NCBI RefSeq assembly: GCF_041260155.1
Contig: NC_091928.1
Span: forward strand, 44,804,637 to 44,868,636
DNA length: 64,000 bases
DNA from: Ptychodera flava
Taxonomy: Eukaryota; Hemichordata; Enteropneusta; Ptychoderidae
Reading direction: 5' to 3'
The position numbers were made by a program, and so were the translations under genes. Positions 52,473 through 64,000 of the stretch are shown one piece after another (the first letter of the stretch is position 1; every line of letters begins with the position of its first letter). The notes below the pieces were generated by a model, which worked only from the letters and a program-made list of their open reading frames with translations, was not told the origin of the DNA and made no database searches.

Positions 52473-54420
52473 TATTGCCACAGAAATCTAAATATACTGT
52501 TCTGCAGGGATAACCTTATTGACATTTGTCCATATTGTTATGAAATATTTTAAAACTTAAATTTTAAGGCAATTATTGTCATATTTAACCAAAAATATCA
52601 TTCAAAAGTTCTGGTCAGACACATTAATATTGATTATACATGTCCCTTAGGATGACAGCAATAAGATTTTGTAAAATCGTGCCAAGATATGCAACTTTGT
52701 ATTTTTGAGATTATTTTTGACATTGTAGATCTATTTTTTTCTTGAAAACTCCTTGCCAGACTTTTTGATATTCAGTATACAGGTCCTTAGGATGACTTAA
52801 GTCAGATATTTTTATACAGTGAGAAAATGCAAAATTTTGTATTTTTGGAGCAATTTTTGTCAATTTTGGTCAAAAAGTGCTTTTGTCTAATTGGTGTTTA
52901 TCTGATAGCTTTGCATTTTCTTATAAAAATCCCTGGAGAGTACCTAAGCCAAATCATTTTTCAAACTGGGGGAACCCATGATTTTTTATTTTGGAGCCAA
53001 TATATTAGTCTGCAAACTTGAATGACCTATTCCAAATCTGAATACTTTGTAAATCAATTTTGAAGACACTGAAAATAATGTAGTTTTATTTGGTGCCAAT
53101 TTGTAGTGAAATATGATAAGAAAAAAGTTGTAAAACTATGTTTCATGTAGTGGATCAACTTTAGCAAATATTTCATGGAGGAAACCCCATACACTGATGA
53201 GGGATTTCAATCCACAAGAAGGCATATGGCAAGATGCACCATACCATTAAAACAGACTCCAGTTTATTTGTATCAGTTCCAATCATTTTGTTACATAAAC
53301 AAAAAAATCTGTCATGGTATCACTGAATAAAGTAAATCTTCACAAAGATGAAGGCAGCCGAGTGAAATCATGTGTAGATTGAATAAGATGAGTGATGAAT
53401 GATAATATCAGGTCACTTCACCACACAAACAGAATAAACAACGATATTACTGTTGACGACCTATCCCTCTGACACCATATTGTTTTTTGATCAGTACACT
53501 GCATATATTTACTCCTTCCAAGGTTTGAATTTATCAGTTATCATCGACCAATTACCAGTGGTTGCCTGCTTTTGATTACAACTTTGAACTTGCAGTAGAA
53601 AATGTTGACTTACAATATATTTTGCTTGCAGTAATTATCAAAATATAGTTGCACATTTTTATCTGAAACCGAGAAGTTTTCACATTTAATGTTACACATA
53701 CTACTCATACAACTAGGAAGTTATTGAAATCTTTCAATTTTCCTCTGACGTCCAACATTTGAAAGTTAATTGACCTGTTGGAGGTTTCCTTCTCACCAGT
53801 TTATTTGGTGTGTATATTGCACATTGTATTCTTGGCTCATCTGTGTATAACTTAACTCTGAGTAAATCTTAACATTTCAAGCAAGGACCATCAAATTTTT
53901 ACTGTTGATCTACAAAATTGAAAAGTGGCTGTTAAAACGGAATTCTGCCTATGAAAATTGAAAGTTCAAACTCTTTGCAAACACAATAGTATTTTGAGTG
54001 AATAAGTGGAAATAGGAATACCTCTTTTTGTTTGTCAGATAGGAGCAATACTGTGCCCTTGGTGGTATATTTTTAAATGACTTGCAGAAATTGATATTTA
54101 TTACTGTTGTTATTATTGCTAACTGTTGTTTTGCCTGATTGAGGCACACACCTAGCTATCCTATGGATTCTCTTGAATATTATCACAGTACAGCTACATG
54201 AGCCACCAGGCCGCTGCTAGTTGAAACGCCTATTTGTAGGGGTTTTAATGACTGCTAAGCTAGGCGAATTAGTATTGTAGATATTGTGAGTTCAAGCCCC
54301 ATAAAATGCATCAGCAAGACTGCATCAAAGTTGACCACTTTTACTGTACATGTTGTTCACAAATTTAGTTCTAAGGCCATCAAGAATATTTTGATGGGTC
54401 TTTTAGAGTAATTTAACATA
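52473..54420. other. AT-rich region, no gene recognised
   Basis: Contains weakly repeated motifs (CCTTAGGATGAC at 52646 and 52782; TTTTTGGAGCAATTTTTG). A tRNA-like promoter pair may lie at 54240-54305 (TGCTAAGCTAGG then GAGTTCAAGCCCC), hinting at an old SINE. Confidence 0.35.
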
Positions 54421-54890
54421 AGGGCCTGGGGGGGGGGTCAGAGGAATGTGAGGGTAGTCACTCAAAAAATTGAAAGCTACAAGGAGGTTGTTCAAAATTG
54501 GAGAGAAAGACAATTTTTGGTACAAAATGAATTGAAATACCTCTCAGATTGCACCATTTCATCAATTTCTCAAAATTCTTAATGCGACCCCCTGTCACTT
54601 CCTCTCCCCCTGGGGTGTTCTGACAGTTTTACTTAGTAAAAACAAATAGAAAACACCTAATATTACACCAGACTGCATCATTGAACTCATTAATTTCTCA
54701 AAATTTCCGACGTGGCAGAGGGGACACGCCTCTCACACTTTTCCCCTGTGGGGTGTTCTAACAGTTTTACACAAATTGATAACATCTCTCATGTTGCACC
54801 AGACTGCATTATTGCACATATCAATCTCAAATTTTCAACACGAGAGGGTACAACTCTGACACCCCCCCCCCGCGCGCCTCCCGACTGTTC
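54421..54890 (+). repeat. ~137-bp tandem repeats between G- and C-runs
   Basis: Three degenerate units each contain a CCCCTGGGGTGTTCTGACAG-like line followed by a TGCACCAGACTGCATCATTG-like line (54609/54750 and 54664/54795). The block opens with GGGGGGGGGGTCAGAG and closes with CTCTGACACCCCCCCCCC, inverted to each other. It resembles the interior of the Harbinger-like elements here but lacks a clear target duplication. Confidence 0.55.
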
Positions 54891-55816
54891 TCCTGTACTT
54901 TCAAATTCTGCCCTGTCAGATATCTTAGTGGAAACCTTGTCATGATGCCCATCCAAAATAAACAATACTGTATGGTAAACAATACTATATGGTTGGATAG
55001 TGGTTACAGCATGAGCTTTTGTATCTACATTTTATTGTGACTCTGAATTTCCTTTTGCCGGTCACATCTTTTTCAACTGTCATGAGGTAACCATGATATT
55101 CCAGCAGGATATGAAAGGTCTGTACTATTGCTGCAGTTTTGTAAATGTTACAAATATATGTCTTGGTATTTAACTGGTCTAAGTGGTTGGGGGGAGGGGA
55201 GGGATCAGTCAAAATTTCTTGTTAGAGGTTGGCATGGGGTTTACTCGAAATTTCAGAATACTACGAAATTCCCCCGACTTCCCCCCAAGGTCGTAAATAA
55301 TTACGACTCCCTAAGTAAGATTTTTACCACAGGAAAACGTTAATTTTATTCACTCTTCATCTTTTGTTAACCTTAGAAATTTGATTATGTAAAATGTGTT
55401 GTTACTTGTTGTAATCTTGAATTGTTGAAATGAATAAAATCTTGGAAAGTAAAACATGATCCTGTGTCACTGTTGTTCCTGTCTTGTTTCACCATCAGAG
55501 AAAAAAAAATTCTTATAAATTCACACCCAATTGCTCTACCAAAACAGAAAAATTATTGACATTTTTCAGGCAAAACACGTGCCGTCTCACCAGTTATACT
55601 TGTAAGTTCAATGCAACTCTGCATAACATGTTCGGACGAGAGAGGTGACCATAGAGGGCGAACGTCCTACTGGTACTCGTGTGACAGGCTTGCAACCACA
55701 TGACATACTCCGGGTGCGCGCGTACTGGTCTACAGGAGAAAGATGCGCAATGAGCCCCTATCTGTATAACCTCAGGTCAAACCCGAGTGATCATGGGGAC
55801 AGGGTTTGTATTCTAA
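54891..55816. other. No recognisable gene
   Basis: Includes GGGGGGAGGGGAGGG at 55190 and the inverted CCCCC-rich line near 55270. No supported coding sequence. Confidence 0.35.
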
Positions 55817-56409
55817 GGGGAGAACCATATGATTGGGGGGTGGCTGGAGGAAATGGGTGTGGGAGCAACATTTTTCGACCACTGTGGCAGCAAGTTTTTT
55901 TCTATAGTAGATCTGTCCTGTGTCAATTTTATTTCCACATGTGGAAGGAATGCAAATTTTATTAGTGATTATCAATTTTTTACTATGCGGTTCACTATCA
56001 TTAGTAAGTCAATCTAAAACATCTCTATATAAGTTTTGATCATCACAGTGTTTATTGCAACACAATGAAATATGTTTGCTAGGACGTAGTATACAACAAA
56101 AAGCCTTTTGTTGAACGAATTTTTACAAACCTTTTGCTGTGTGTTTATATCACGAGTACTGGCAAAAAGACGTTGGACTTCTTCATGTGTTAATGTTAGC
56201 ATCGCAAAAGGCAGCGCATCTCCTGAGAATGAGAGAATGAGAGAGTCAGCTTTCCCAAATTTTGTAACAATTTTTTTTCTTTGGTTTGATATAATCAATT
56301 TTTTTCTCAAGGTATTACTGGAACAATTTTTTTTCTTCTTCTTAACTTGCCGACTATTTTTTTCCTACCAAAAATCCTCCGGTCCCCAAGAAATGAAATG
56401 GTTCTTCCC
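55817..56409. mobile_element. Possible Harbinger-like MITE with imperfect ends
   Basis: The left end GGGGAGAACCATATGATT and the inverse of the right end GGGAAGAACCATTTCATT agree well, followed by GGGG in both. The flanks are TAA and TAT, not identical. T-run interior as in the element at 60501. Tentative. Confidence 0.4.
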
Positions 56410-56805
56410 TATCACCGATCACTATTTCGTCCAGCGTTCCTTTATCTGGTTGTCTGCCAAATTCATTAACTAACGCATGAAGAATGAGCATTTATTTAAC
56501 ACACCACTGCTCTAACAGACTGCCTCAGTTGCTTCCGTCCGTGAAATAAAAAAACCAACCAAAATTCGTGTCGTAATTTCAATTTTGTGTTGTAGTGATG
56601 AACTCTTTCACGGAATAATCTATGCTTTTCCGTAGTGCTTGCTTGCTCTGTAATTGTCATATAAACTGTGGTTGTACTAAAAACACAGGAGCTAACATGA
56701 AAAATTCTATTGGTGAGCAAGGTAATATAAACTGAAGTGGTCATTCTCTAGGAAAAGTTGATAATTCATAGCAATTGGTAAAAATCGCTATCCTTTAGTT
56801 TGATA

Positions 56806-57035
56806 GTACAGTAGATTTTCGATCGGATTCGAACTCACTACGTAAGGCCCCCACCATCTAGCGAAGATATCACAGTCACAACTACTCAGCCAAGTGCTCA
56901 CCCTTGAAAAGAGTGGTTCAATTAAACCGAACTAAGTTGTTATAATTTTTCTGACTGCGACCTCCTCTTGCCGTAGCGTTGATAAAGCACTCGCACTCAC
57001 ATACAAGCTATCACACATCACACACAAACTTTATC
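56806..57035 (-). mobile_element. tRNA-derived SINE-like insertion
   Basis: Read on the minus strand it has a box-A-like TGGCTGAGTAGT (56893-56882) and a box-B-like GAGTTCGAATCC (56838-56827), about 68 bases apart in all. This is too long for an ordinary tRNA but suits a tRNA-derived promoter. Copy A of the host repeat lacks this segment, so it is an insertion. Ends and target duplication are not resolved. Confidence 0.5.
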
Positions 57036-59235
57036 AGAGGTGCAGCAAGACTCTATACCACTTTCCTTTAAAGTACTCCATGCGAGAGAGTACACAGTTG
57101 TTGGAAAATTTTACCTAAAGTATTGTCTTCTTGAATCAAATATATTTTTCCAAATCATTCCAAGGGAGAATTTAGAGAAGTTATGTGCTTTAAAGTACAT
57201 TTGTACAATTTATAAAACTTGTCTATACATCTGTGTGCATGTGGGAGACAAACTAGATTTTACTTAGGATATACAGAGGAATATTTAATGGTACAAATCA
57301 GATTGGATCATGGGATATCCCCTGTAGCTGTACTGTACACTGTGTAATGACCTTTAAATCTATGTGCATAAACATCATGCAAATAGACAAAAATACAAGA
57401 GCCAGCCAAACGCTTATGTTGTAAGCTTTTTTCTTATTACTTTAAGAGTGATTAAAACAAACATTGCTTGTATAAAGGCAGTGCTGTAATTATTGATTCT
57501 AGTCCGTCTATAACATATCCTGCAAGCCAGTGAAATTTCCTTAGATAACAGCAATTCCTGCAAGTCCATTCAGACTGCTCAGGCATAGTTTAAACTTCTC
57601 TTGAAATTTATTGGCGACTACAAGCTGGACTGAGACTGGCAGCTGCCATGGAAACTCCCCTTCCCAGAAGGGCTTCATATGTTGCATGTCAGTTTATGTG
57701 TGACAGTACCCTTTTAATGTGTACTGAATCTGATGCCTACAATCAAATGTATGAGTGTGAGTGTAAAATTTATCTACAACGTTGTATACATGCCCTGCTA
57801 TGAAGTAGCACGTTTTATGACAGCTACCAGTTTTAGCCCAGCTGGAAGTCACTGATAATTTTGCAAGTTGAGTAATACCCCGGCCATCTAAACTGTGTCT
57901 GCAGCAATTTCTGCATTGAATTTGCAAGTGTCTGATAGATGTAACATTTAGCATGATTGATGAAAATTCAGTATATGTGTATCCATGGAGACAAATAAAC
58001 CTTAATCCTTGTCTGCAATACTCCTATATCTTAAAGTCCAGGTCATTCAGAAAGACCGTTCAATGACATTTATATGTTTATCTGTTTGTACGGTGCGATA
58101 TCTCAAGAATGGCACAGCTGATCAAAATCAGATTTGGTACACGGATTCTATTTGGGAAGGGCAAGACCTTATTGCCTTGCTTTAGTTGTAGCTTCCATGA
58201 TGCAATTAAGATGTATAATTGTTTGTATAAAAGTTGGATATTTGCAGGACTTTACTAACTCTCGGCGAAACTTGAGATTAAATGACATAAATGTGAAAGA
58301 CGTGGCAGTTTCTTGTCATCTGATTGGTAACTTGCATAAAGTGCCTTTCATAATTTGGGAATATGACTGGAATGATATGACATAGGGAAATAAAAACCTG
58401 TTTAATTTATTTATAATACATAGATATGATATTGGTGAAACATGGCAGTTTCATGTCAGCTAAATGGAATTGCTAATGTGTATTTATATTTTCAACGAAG
58501 AGCTATATGAGCAATGACTGACTACATCAAATCAGTGAAACTAAACATGTTTGCATATATACGTAAAAACTTGTGAGTGTATTTAGAGGAACATAATGCA
58601 CTTCCATGTCATATAATTGGTAATTTGCATATTTCATGAATTGAAATGTAGTTTTTGACTGGCTGCACCAAAATGTAGTGAGATTTATGTGTGATGTTGA
58701 CATCGGCATGTTTCAAGACATGTTGTGATAAGTCACTCATTGAATATTTATTGTAATTGCAGCTTTGTGGCAATAATTGCAAAGAAAATAAATTAGAGGC
58801 CACTGGATCAGATAGCCTGGTAAATGTAGGCATTCTTACATGTAAATCAAATCAAAAGAATCCCAAAAAGTTCAGTACAATATCAAACCGTAGCTTTAGT
58901 CATAAAACCAAAACAGAATCGTTCAAACTGCTAAATTTAAGTAAACAGCTATACAGAGTGAAGTAAATCATGATTTAGTATTGCGGGTGTCATGCAGGTG
59001 ATCTCGTTATCTGCATTGGAATGTTACGGGTGGTGAGTATAATGAGGCCCTCTCTAAATTTATCACTCTGGTCAAAACTTAGTGATCAAAGAAACTTTGT
59101 TCGTATTCTAGCTTACAGCATTGTATCTAGACTTGGTTCCAGTCTGTGATGATTTGTGTTCTCTTTCATGTCAAACGTATGAGTGGGGTGAACGCTAAAC
59201 AGGGGAGTTTCTCCCGGAATCAATCCGGCAGAACG

Positions 59236-59282
<47 letters not shown>

Positions 59283-59283
59283 T
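59236..59283 (+). repeat. (AAT)n microsatellite
   Basis: About 16 uninterrupted AAT units. Confidence 0.97.
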
Positions 59284-59790
59284 ACTGCGCAGACTCAAAG
59301 GTAACGCGTTCAATTAATCGCAAGGAAACCTGGCCTTGGCTGGCAAATTCCAAATAGGTCTGTATGAAATAGGAGAAACACAAGAGAAACTATTACAAAA
59401 GATTTTGTTTAAGAAATTCTTCGACTTGAACCAAGTGTACTCTGTATCCAATGAGTCTACATATATCACGTCTGACAGAGTACATTAAGTTGCCCTCTAT
59501 GTGCCGACATTAACAACACTAGGACTCTGAGATACTCTGCTCAGTCTTGTTATTTCAAAAAAGGAAAAGTTGTTTCTGAATCTTAATTTCATATAAATTG
59601 CGAATCATTTCATATAACAGTTTTATTAGCTCATATTCGGCGTATGTATATATAAACCACAGGGAGCTTTAGTCATTACACCATGAGCATGTAAATTAGT
59701 ATTAATGATGCATGCAACACCCACCAAAAACTAATCACTTTTTGCCCTTTCCAACTTGAAACAAAACCATGCAACAAATTTTGTTCTAAT

Positions 59791-60500
59791 TTGATGAGCA
59801 ATTCTTGAGATATCACGCCAACAGTCATACACAGACAGACAAACACACGCACACACACACGAAAGAAACATATTCACCATAGTCCACACGCACACAAAAC
59901 CCACAGTACGATTTTAGGTCATGTGCGTTAACACGTTAGCTAACAAGACACGCTAAAGCACCGAGAAACTGAGATTTCTAATTTAATTGCATTAGCTGCG
60001 AAACTATTATCAAATGCGTAGGACAAGATTTTTAAATACATTCACAATACAATTCTCATTTGCCACCATTTACAAACCAAATAAAAAAGGAAAACATCAG
60101 TAAGTGAATGCGTACGAAAATAAATTCATCTGAGATGTAAGGAAATTTTACCGTGGTTTTTGGGGCTTGGAAATTTATGACTCGTCCCATTCTATGCAAA
60201 GGTCCATTGAATTAAGTTGCAAACAAATCGTCTTCAGCGATTGCCTTATTGTTTTAATTCGCCAACATCATCAGTGTTCGCGTTTACGCAAAAAATGCGT
60301 AATTTACTCATTGAAATTTTTACGCATTTTTTTCATTGTTATGAGTTTTCTTTACGCAAAGGATACCAGTAAAATGTTTACGAAAGCACTCCCCGCGACT
60401 GAGCTCAGGCGACAACCAGACAAGATGAGTGCCCGCTTGACATTGAATTTGTTGCAACATTTCTGTCAATCACTCATTTTGTGTGGAAAGTTTCGGATTA
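59791..60500. other. No recognisable gene; inverted arm near the end
   Basis: A (CA)n-like stretch lies near 59840-59900. The segment 60438-60478 (CATTGAATTTGTTGCAACAT region) is an inverted match of 62446-62487, on the far side of the next transposon. Confidence 0.45.
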
Positions 60501-62357
60501 GGGACGGACTATCAGATCTTGGGAGGGGGTGGTCAAAAACAGAAAAAAAAAATTTCAGAGTAGAAAGTTAGGAAAAAAAAATCTTCAAACTAGTTTGCAA
60601 AATAAAAAAAAAATAAATAAGAAGACAAAGGCGTAAAAAAAAATCTGCAAAAGTCTTTAAAATTTTGAATTTTTTTTAGATTTAACCGACAGTAAGCAAC
60701 TTTCTGTATTTTTAATACATCCTCCCGGCACATTTTTAATTTTAATTTATACATTTAGAGTGACTGTATCCCTTATACTGGAAGTTGTGATTATCTTATC
60801 TTTTCAGGACTTTTGTATTCTGATCACTTGAAAATTATGAAATTATAGAGCCTGTTTTCTACTTGTTTCCTGCGTACAAACCAAGCAGGTACACTAGGTA
60901 AAACATTGAAACTATGGTATGGTTGTCAAGACAGAAAGTTGTATTTGCCTTTTAAGATCAAGGTAAACAGATGCAGGCCACATCATTTCATTTTTTTCAC
61001 AGCATTTTATTACAATGATGAATGCAAGAATGGGTGAACAAGTAGAAACACGTCAATAATGATAAAACAACATATCAAGTCATTATGTATTATTTTGCTT
61101 TAAAAAGGCATTTTCAATTCTTTTTTCTCAAAAAACAGCCTCAAAAACAACAGCAACACATGTTTTAACATTCAACAATACACTACGTAGAATGCCATCT
61201 ATCCAACAAATCCCAACACAAAAACACTTAAAGGGTTGAACTTTGAAAGTTTCTCGATAGCAAATACTGAATAAATCTGCATGGTTAATCGTTTTTGTGT
61301 AGCAAATTTCAAAGAAATTGGACAAGCCCTTTCAGAGAATACAGATTTTTTGACCATGAATGGCATAAATTGCCCAAAAAGACAAATATTGAAATTTCAA
61401 CACATCTATACACATCCAATCAATTTGGACATGCTGCTACAGAGAAATAGATGTTTTGATCAAAAAGGGCAACAATTGCTCTAAAAACACAAATATGCAA
61501 ATTTCACTATATTATTTAGCTTATTTTAGCTTCTCAGCTTGTCAAAATCAATTGTAAATCATGAGATATGCATGATGTTTGGTGGGGTGAATGTAGGCAT
61601 TTCACCACGCAGTAGAAAGGGAAGCCAGGAAACCAAAATAGTCAATTTTCAAAACTATACGAAGCTACTGAGGAGCAAGAAGACCATGTTTCAGAGGAAG
61701 ATGTGTAATCCAAAAAAAATGCTCCCAGAGTGCCACCAAATAACACCATTTTTATCTATTTTTCAAACGCTCCAACAGCAGGAGGGGGGACACCCCCCTC
61801 CTGACCTCCCCCCACAAAAATACTCCCCAAGTGCCACCAAATAACACCATTTTAATCTCTATTTTTCAAAAGCTCCAACGGCAGGAGGGGGACACCGCCC
61901 TCCTGACCTCCCCCCGCAAAAATACTCCCCAAGTGCCACCAAATAACACCATTTTAATCTCTATTTTTCAAAAGCTCCAACAGCAGGAGGGGACACCCCT
62001 CTCCTGACCTCCCCCCGCAAAAATACTCCCCAAGTGCCACCAAATAACGCCATTTTAATCTCTATTTTTCAAAAGCTCCAACGGCAGCAGGGGGACACCC
62101 CTCTCCTGACCTCTTCCCAGTGACCGCTTGCGTGACCGCTTGTGGTGCTTGGCACCACATGTTTGCCCTCTTTATCTTCAGACAGTGACGAACGAAAAAA
62201 AAATTATAAATCTGAAAATTTACTCTGAAAAAAAAAATTTCCACAGCTAATCTCAATTGGAAAAAAAAAAATTCAGAAATTTACAATAGTAAAAAAAATA
62301 TTTTCACAATTTCATTGTGACCACCCCCCCCCCTCCCAAGGTCTAATGGTCCATCCC
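60501..62357. mobile_element. PIF/Harbinger-like element, 1857 bp, TTA duplication
   Basis: The left end GGGACGGACTATCAGATCTT and the right end AAGGTCTAATGGTCCATCCC are inverted copies, each continuing into a G-run (GGGAGGGGG) and TGGTCA. TTA flanks both sides (60498-60500 and 62358-62360). Near each end are runs of A(8-10) alternating with short AT-rich words. No transposase frame is seen. The two Harbinger-like elements in the window share GGGA-starting, G-run-containing ends and internal tandem repeats, so they may be related families. Confidence 0.82.
61712..62115 (+). repeat. Four tandem ~101-bp repeats in the Harbinger-like element
   Basis: Units start near 61720, 61821, 61923 and 62024. 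Each reads CTCCCCAAGTGCCACCAAAT, then ATTTTTCAAAAGCTCCAACG, then GCAGGAGGGGGACACC and CCTCCTGACCTCCCCCC. The last unit is diverged at its end. Confidence 0.92.
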
Positions 62358-62546
62358 TTATCTGGGCGTAGTCTGAAAAATCGGCATCGTTCAAAGGCAC
62401 GTTGCTAATTTTCAGGCGAGCGATAGTTTCTGAAGCTGATGACCTAAAGTGAGTGATAGACAGAAATGTTGCATCAAATTAAATGCCAACCGTTCACGAT
62501 CATCGCGTCTCGCTGTTCCAAAATTTGATCAAAGCACACATGCAGC

Positions 62547-62931
62547 ATGGCGCCGAAGCAAACAACTCTATTTTCTTTCAACTTTGCTCATCTAGTCCGT
62601 GAAAAAAAAAGATTCAGAGGGTCAATCGAAAGACACAACCGGGCAACCCGACATGGAGAACACGGAGAAGCGTAGTGAAATTGAACCCGTGTCGGTATTC
62701 ATGACGTATTGTCCTGTTGTCGCCGATACAACAACAAGCAAAAGGGGATCAGCACCACGGTGAAGCCGTGAGCCGTGATGATAATGCACCGGTTACCAAC
62801 AAATCCCGTCCACAACCACTCACAGGCTACCAAGAGCAGTGGGAGACTGAATATCCATGGTTACGTTTTGATGTTGAGTATAAATGTATACATTTTGAAA
62901 GCTGCCAATGCCTGGATGAGCTGCAATAACT
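62547..62931 (+). pseudogene. Decayed fragment resembling a TTF-type zinc-finger protein (ZNF862/ZMYM-like)
   Basis: An ATG at 62547 opens MAPKQTTLFSFNFAHLVREK, a start like those of TTF-type zinc-finger/hAT-derived proteins, and closes at TAG 62673. A second frame two bases out of phase, 62705-62931, contains QEQWETEYPWLRFDVEYKCI and HFESCQC, resembling the W...PWLxFD...CxxC segment of the same families. Loss of frame and the early stop after CLDELQ suggest decay. An intron joining the two parts cannot be excluded. Family call from memory of motifs only. Confidence 0.35.
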
Positions 62932-63161
62932 CTGAGCTTTGAATTGAAAGACCTATGGCAATATAAGAACAAGGATTTTGCCAAAAGTTTGTCAGAACAA
63001 AAGTGTATAGACGACGTGATGATTCTGATTATGAAACACACAAGTCTTACTCGAAATTGTTCCACGGTGTACGCTCTAAAAATCACTGATGTGTACAAAA
63101 CGTAAAAGCAAAGGCCCAGCCGCCAGCGCGTCTTACCGCAAGGTATTTCGGATGCGCTATT

Positions 63162-63206
63162 TTGCGGGTTGCGGGCTGCGGGTTGCGGGCTGCGGGTTGC
63201 GGGCAT
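63162..63206 (+). repeat. 14-bp GC-rich minisatellite
   Basis: About three units of GCGGGTTGCGGGCT in otherwise AT-rich sequence. Confidence 0.9.
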
Positions 63207-64000
63207 GAAAAAATGTGTGATTTTTGGTATCATTTTCGCTAGTAGATAAAATAAATGCTAAAATAGTATCTAGATGTATTTGTTTATGGAATAAAAGCCG
63301 TGAACTTCTTGAATAATGCCGTTATTTTAGCTTACATCTGGTAAAGCACCACCAACGTCAGAATAGTCCATTTCCCATCCAACATTCGCCGTTGCACAGC
63401 GCACTGCCGATCGAAGCTTTCGAAATGATATGACTGAACACGGATGAGTAATAATATGAACACAAGACAGATTTCACAACAACTCGCTATATTAACTTTT
63501 TATGTAATGATTAGGACGGATAGTTTAAAAGTAAGTTTCGGATCGTTGACAGTTCGGTTCGTTGAAACTCGACACGCCTAATAATTTGTTACTTTTTCAT
63601 AGAATGCCATGCCCTTCTCACACTTCAGATTAGTTCAACCGCCGATAAAAGCACAATTTTCAGAATCGTTTTCAATGCCGTTTAAAATTTATTTTATTGT
63701 GGTGAACACGATAATAGTCCTAGGAAATTTTTCATAGTCACGCTGGATCAAATGCATATGGAGCGACTATCAAGCTGCAGGTGCAAGTCATAGAATATGT
63801 TCATGATATTAGGAGATACACAATTATTGAGAGCTGCAGAACACAAACTCATCCAAAAATATTCCTATTAGATCGATTCCTGAAAATAAGTCAACGCACC
63901 GACGTGTTTTTCCCGCTGAAATTCTCGCGTAAAATGTTAGCGGAATGTCGTTCTCTGTGGTCGTGACCTCGGTTGAACCGAAACGGCAAAGTAAGCTAAG
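63207..64000. other. No recognisable gene
   Basis: AT-rich. The open frame at 63781-63966 has no recognised relative. Confidence 0.35.

Larger units (their letters stand above)
56640..59790 (+). repeat. Long interspersed repeat, copy B
   Basis: Same-orientation relative of copy A (33.6-38 kb); landmarks are listed there. Relative to A it carries a tRNA-like insertion near 56806-57035 and another near 59131-59440 containing an AAT microsatellite bounded by ACTTGGTTC and GAACCAAGT. It lacks the TA-flanked transposon of copy A. It has no supported coding frame. Confidence 0.7.

Noticed and set aside
54240-54305. Possible tRNA gene on the plus strand
   Set aside because: Box-B-like GAGTTCAAGCCCC is present but no cloverleaf with a matching acceptor stem could be drawn; at most an old SINE.

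Overview
The window is nuclear DNA from an animal: multi-exon genes with GT-AG introns, many small DNA transposons, microsatellites and a satellite array, in AT-rich sequence. Nothing bacterial, viral or organellar is evident. The conserved proteins and a TNF-receptor-like gene with a TRAF-binding tail fit an invertebrate metazoan, possibly an invertebrate deuterostome. The species cannot be fixed from the sequence.

Layout. 1-6.9 kb: the 5' part of ribosomal protein L27A (RPL27A) on the minus strand; its last exon lies outside the window. Its second intron carries a TA-flanked MITE and a 705-bp near-perfect foldback transposon with a 9-bp target duplication. 8.3-13.9 kb: a small single-pass TNF-receptor-superfamily gene on the plus strand, bracketed by two ~0.95-kb direct repeats. 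14.8-23.5 kb: KRR1 (small-subunit processome) on the plus strand, nine exons, with a 2.5-kb first intron packed with hairpin elements. 24.7-31.5 kb: NDUFA9 (mitochondrial complex I) on the minus strand, ten exons, convergent with KRR1. 32.5-33.0 kb: TXNL4A/DIM1 (U5 snRNP) on the plus strand, coding in one exon and divergent from NDUFA9.

33-46 kb is gene-poor and repeat-rich: a long interspersed repeat in several diverged copies, a TA-flanked transposon, a PIF/Harbinger-like element with TTA target duplications, and several hairpin MITEs. 46.5-51 kb is a 169-bp satellite of about 26 monomers with a 10-monomer higher-order repeat; most monomers carry an NF-E2/Maf-like TGCTGAGTCAC site. Just downstream, 51.66-52.47 kb holds two convincing terminal exons of a gene I do not recognise. 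54-64 kb holds tandem G/C-rich repeats, another copy of the long repeat with a tRNA-derived SINE-like insert, a second Harbinger-like element with four internal 101-bp repeats, and a decayed fragment resembling a TTF-type zinc-finger protein.

The genes do not form an operon or one pathway. RPL27A, KRR1, NDUFA9 and TXNL4A are housekeeping genes for translation, ribosome assembly, respiration and splicing; the TNF receptor is a signalling gene. Most of the remaining sequence is transposon-derived.
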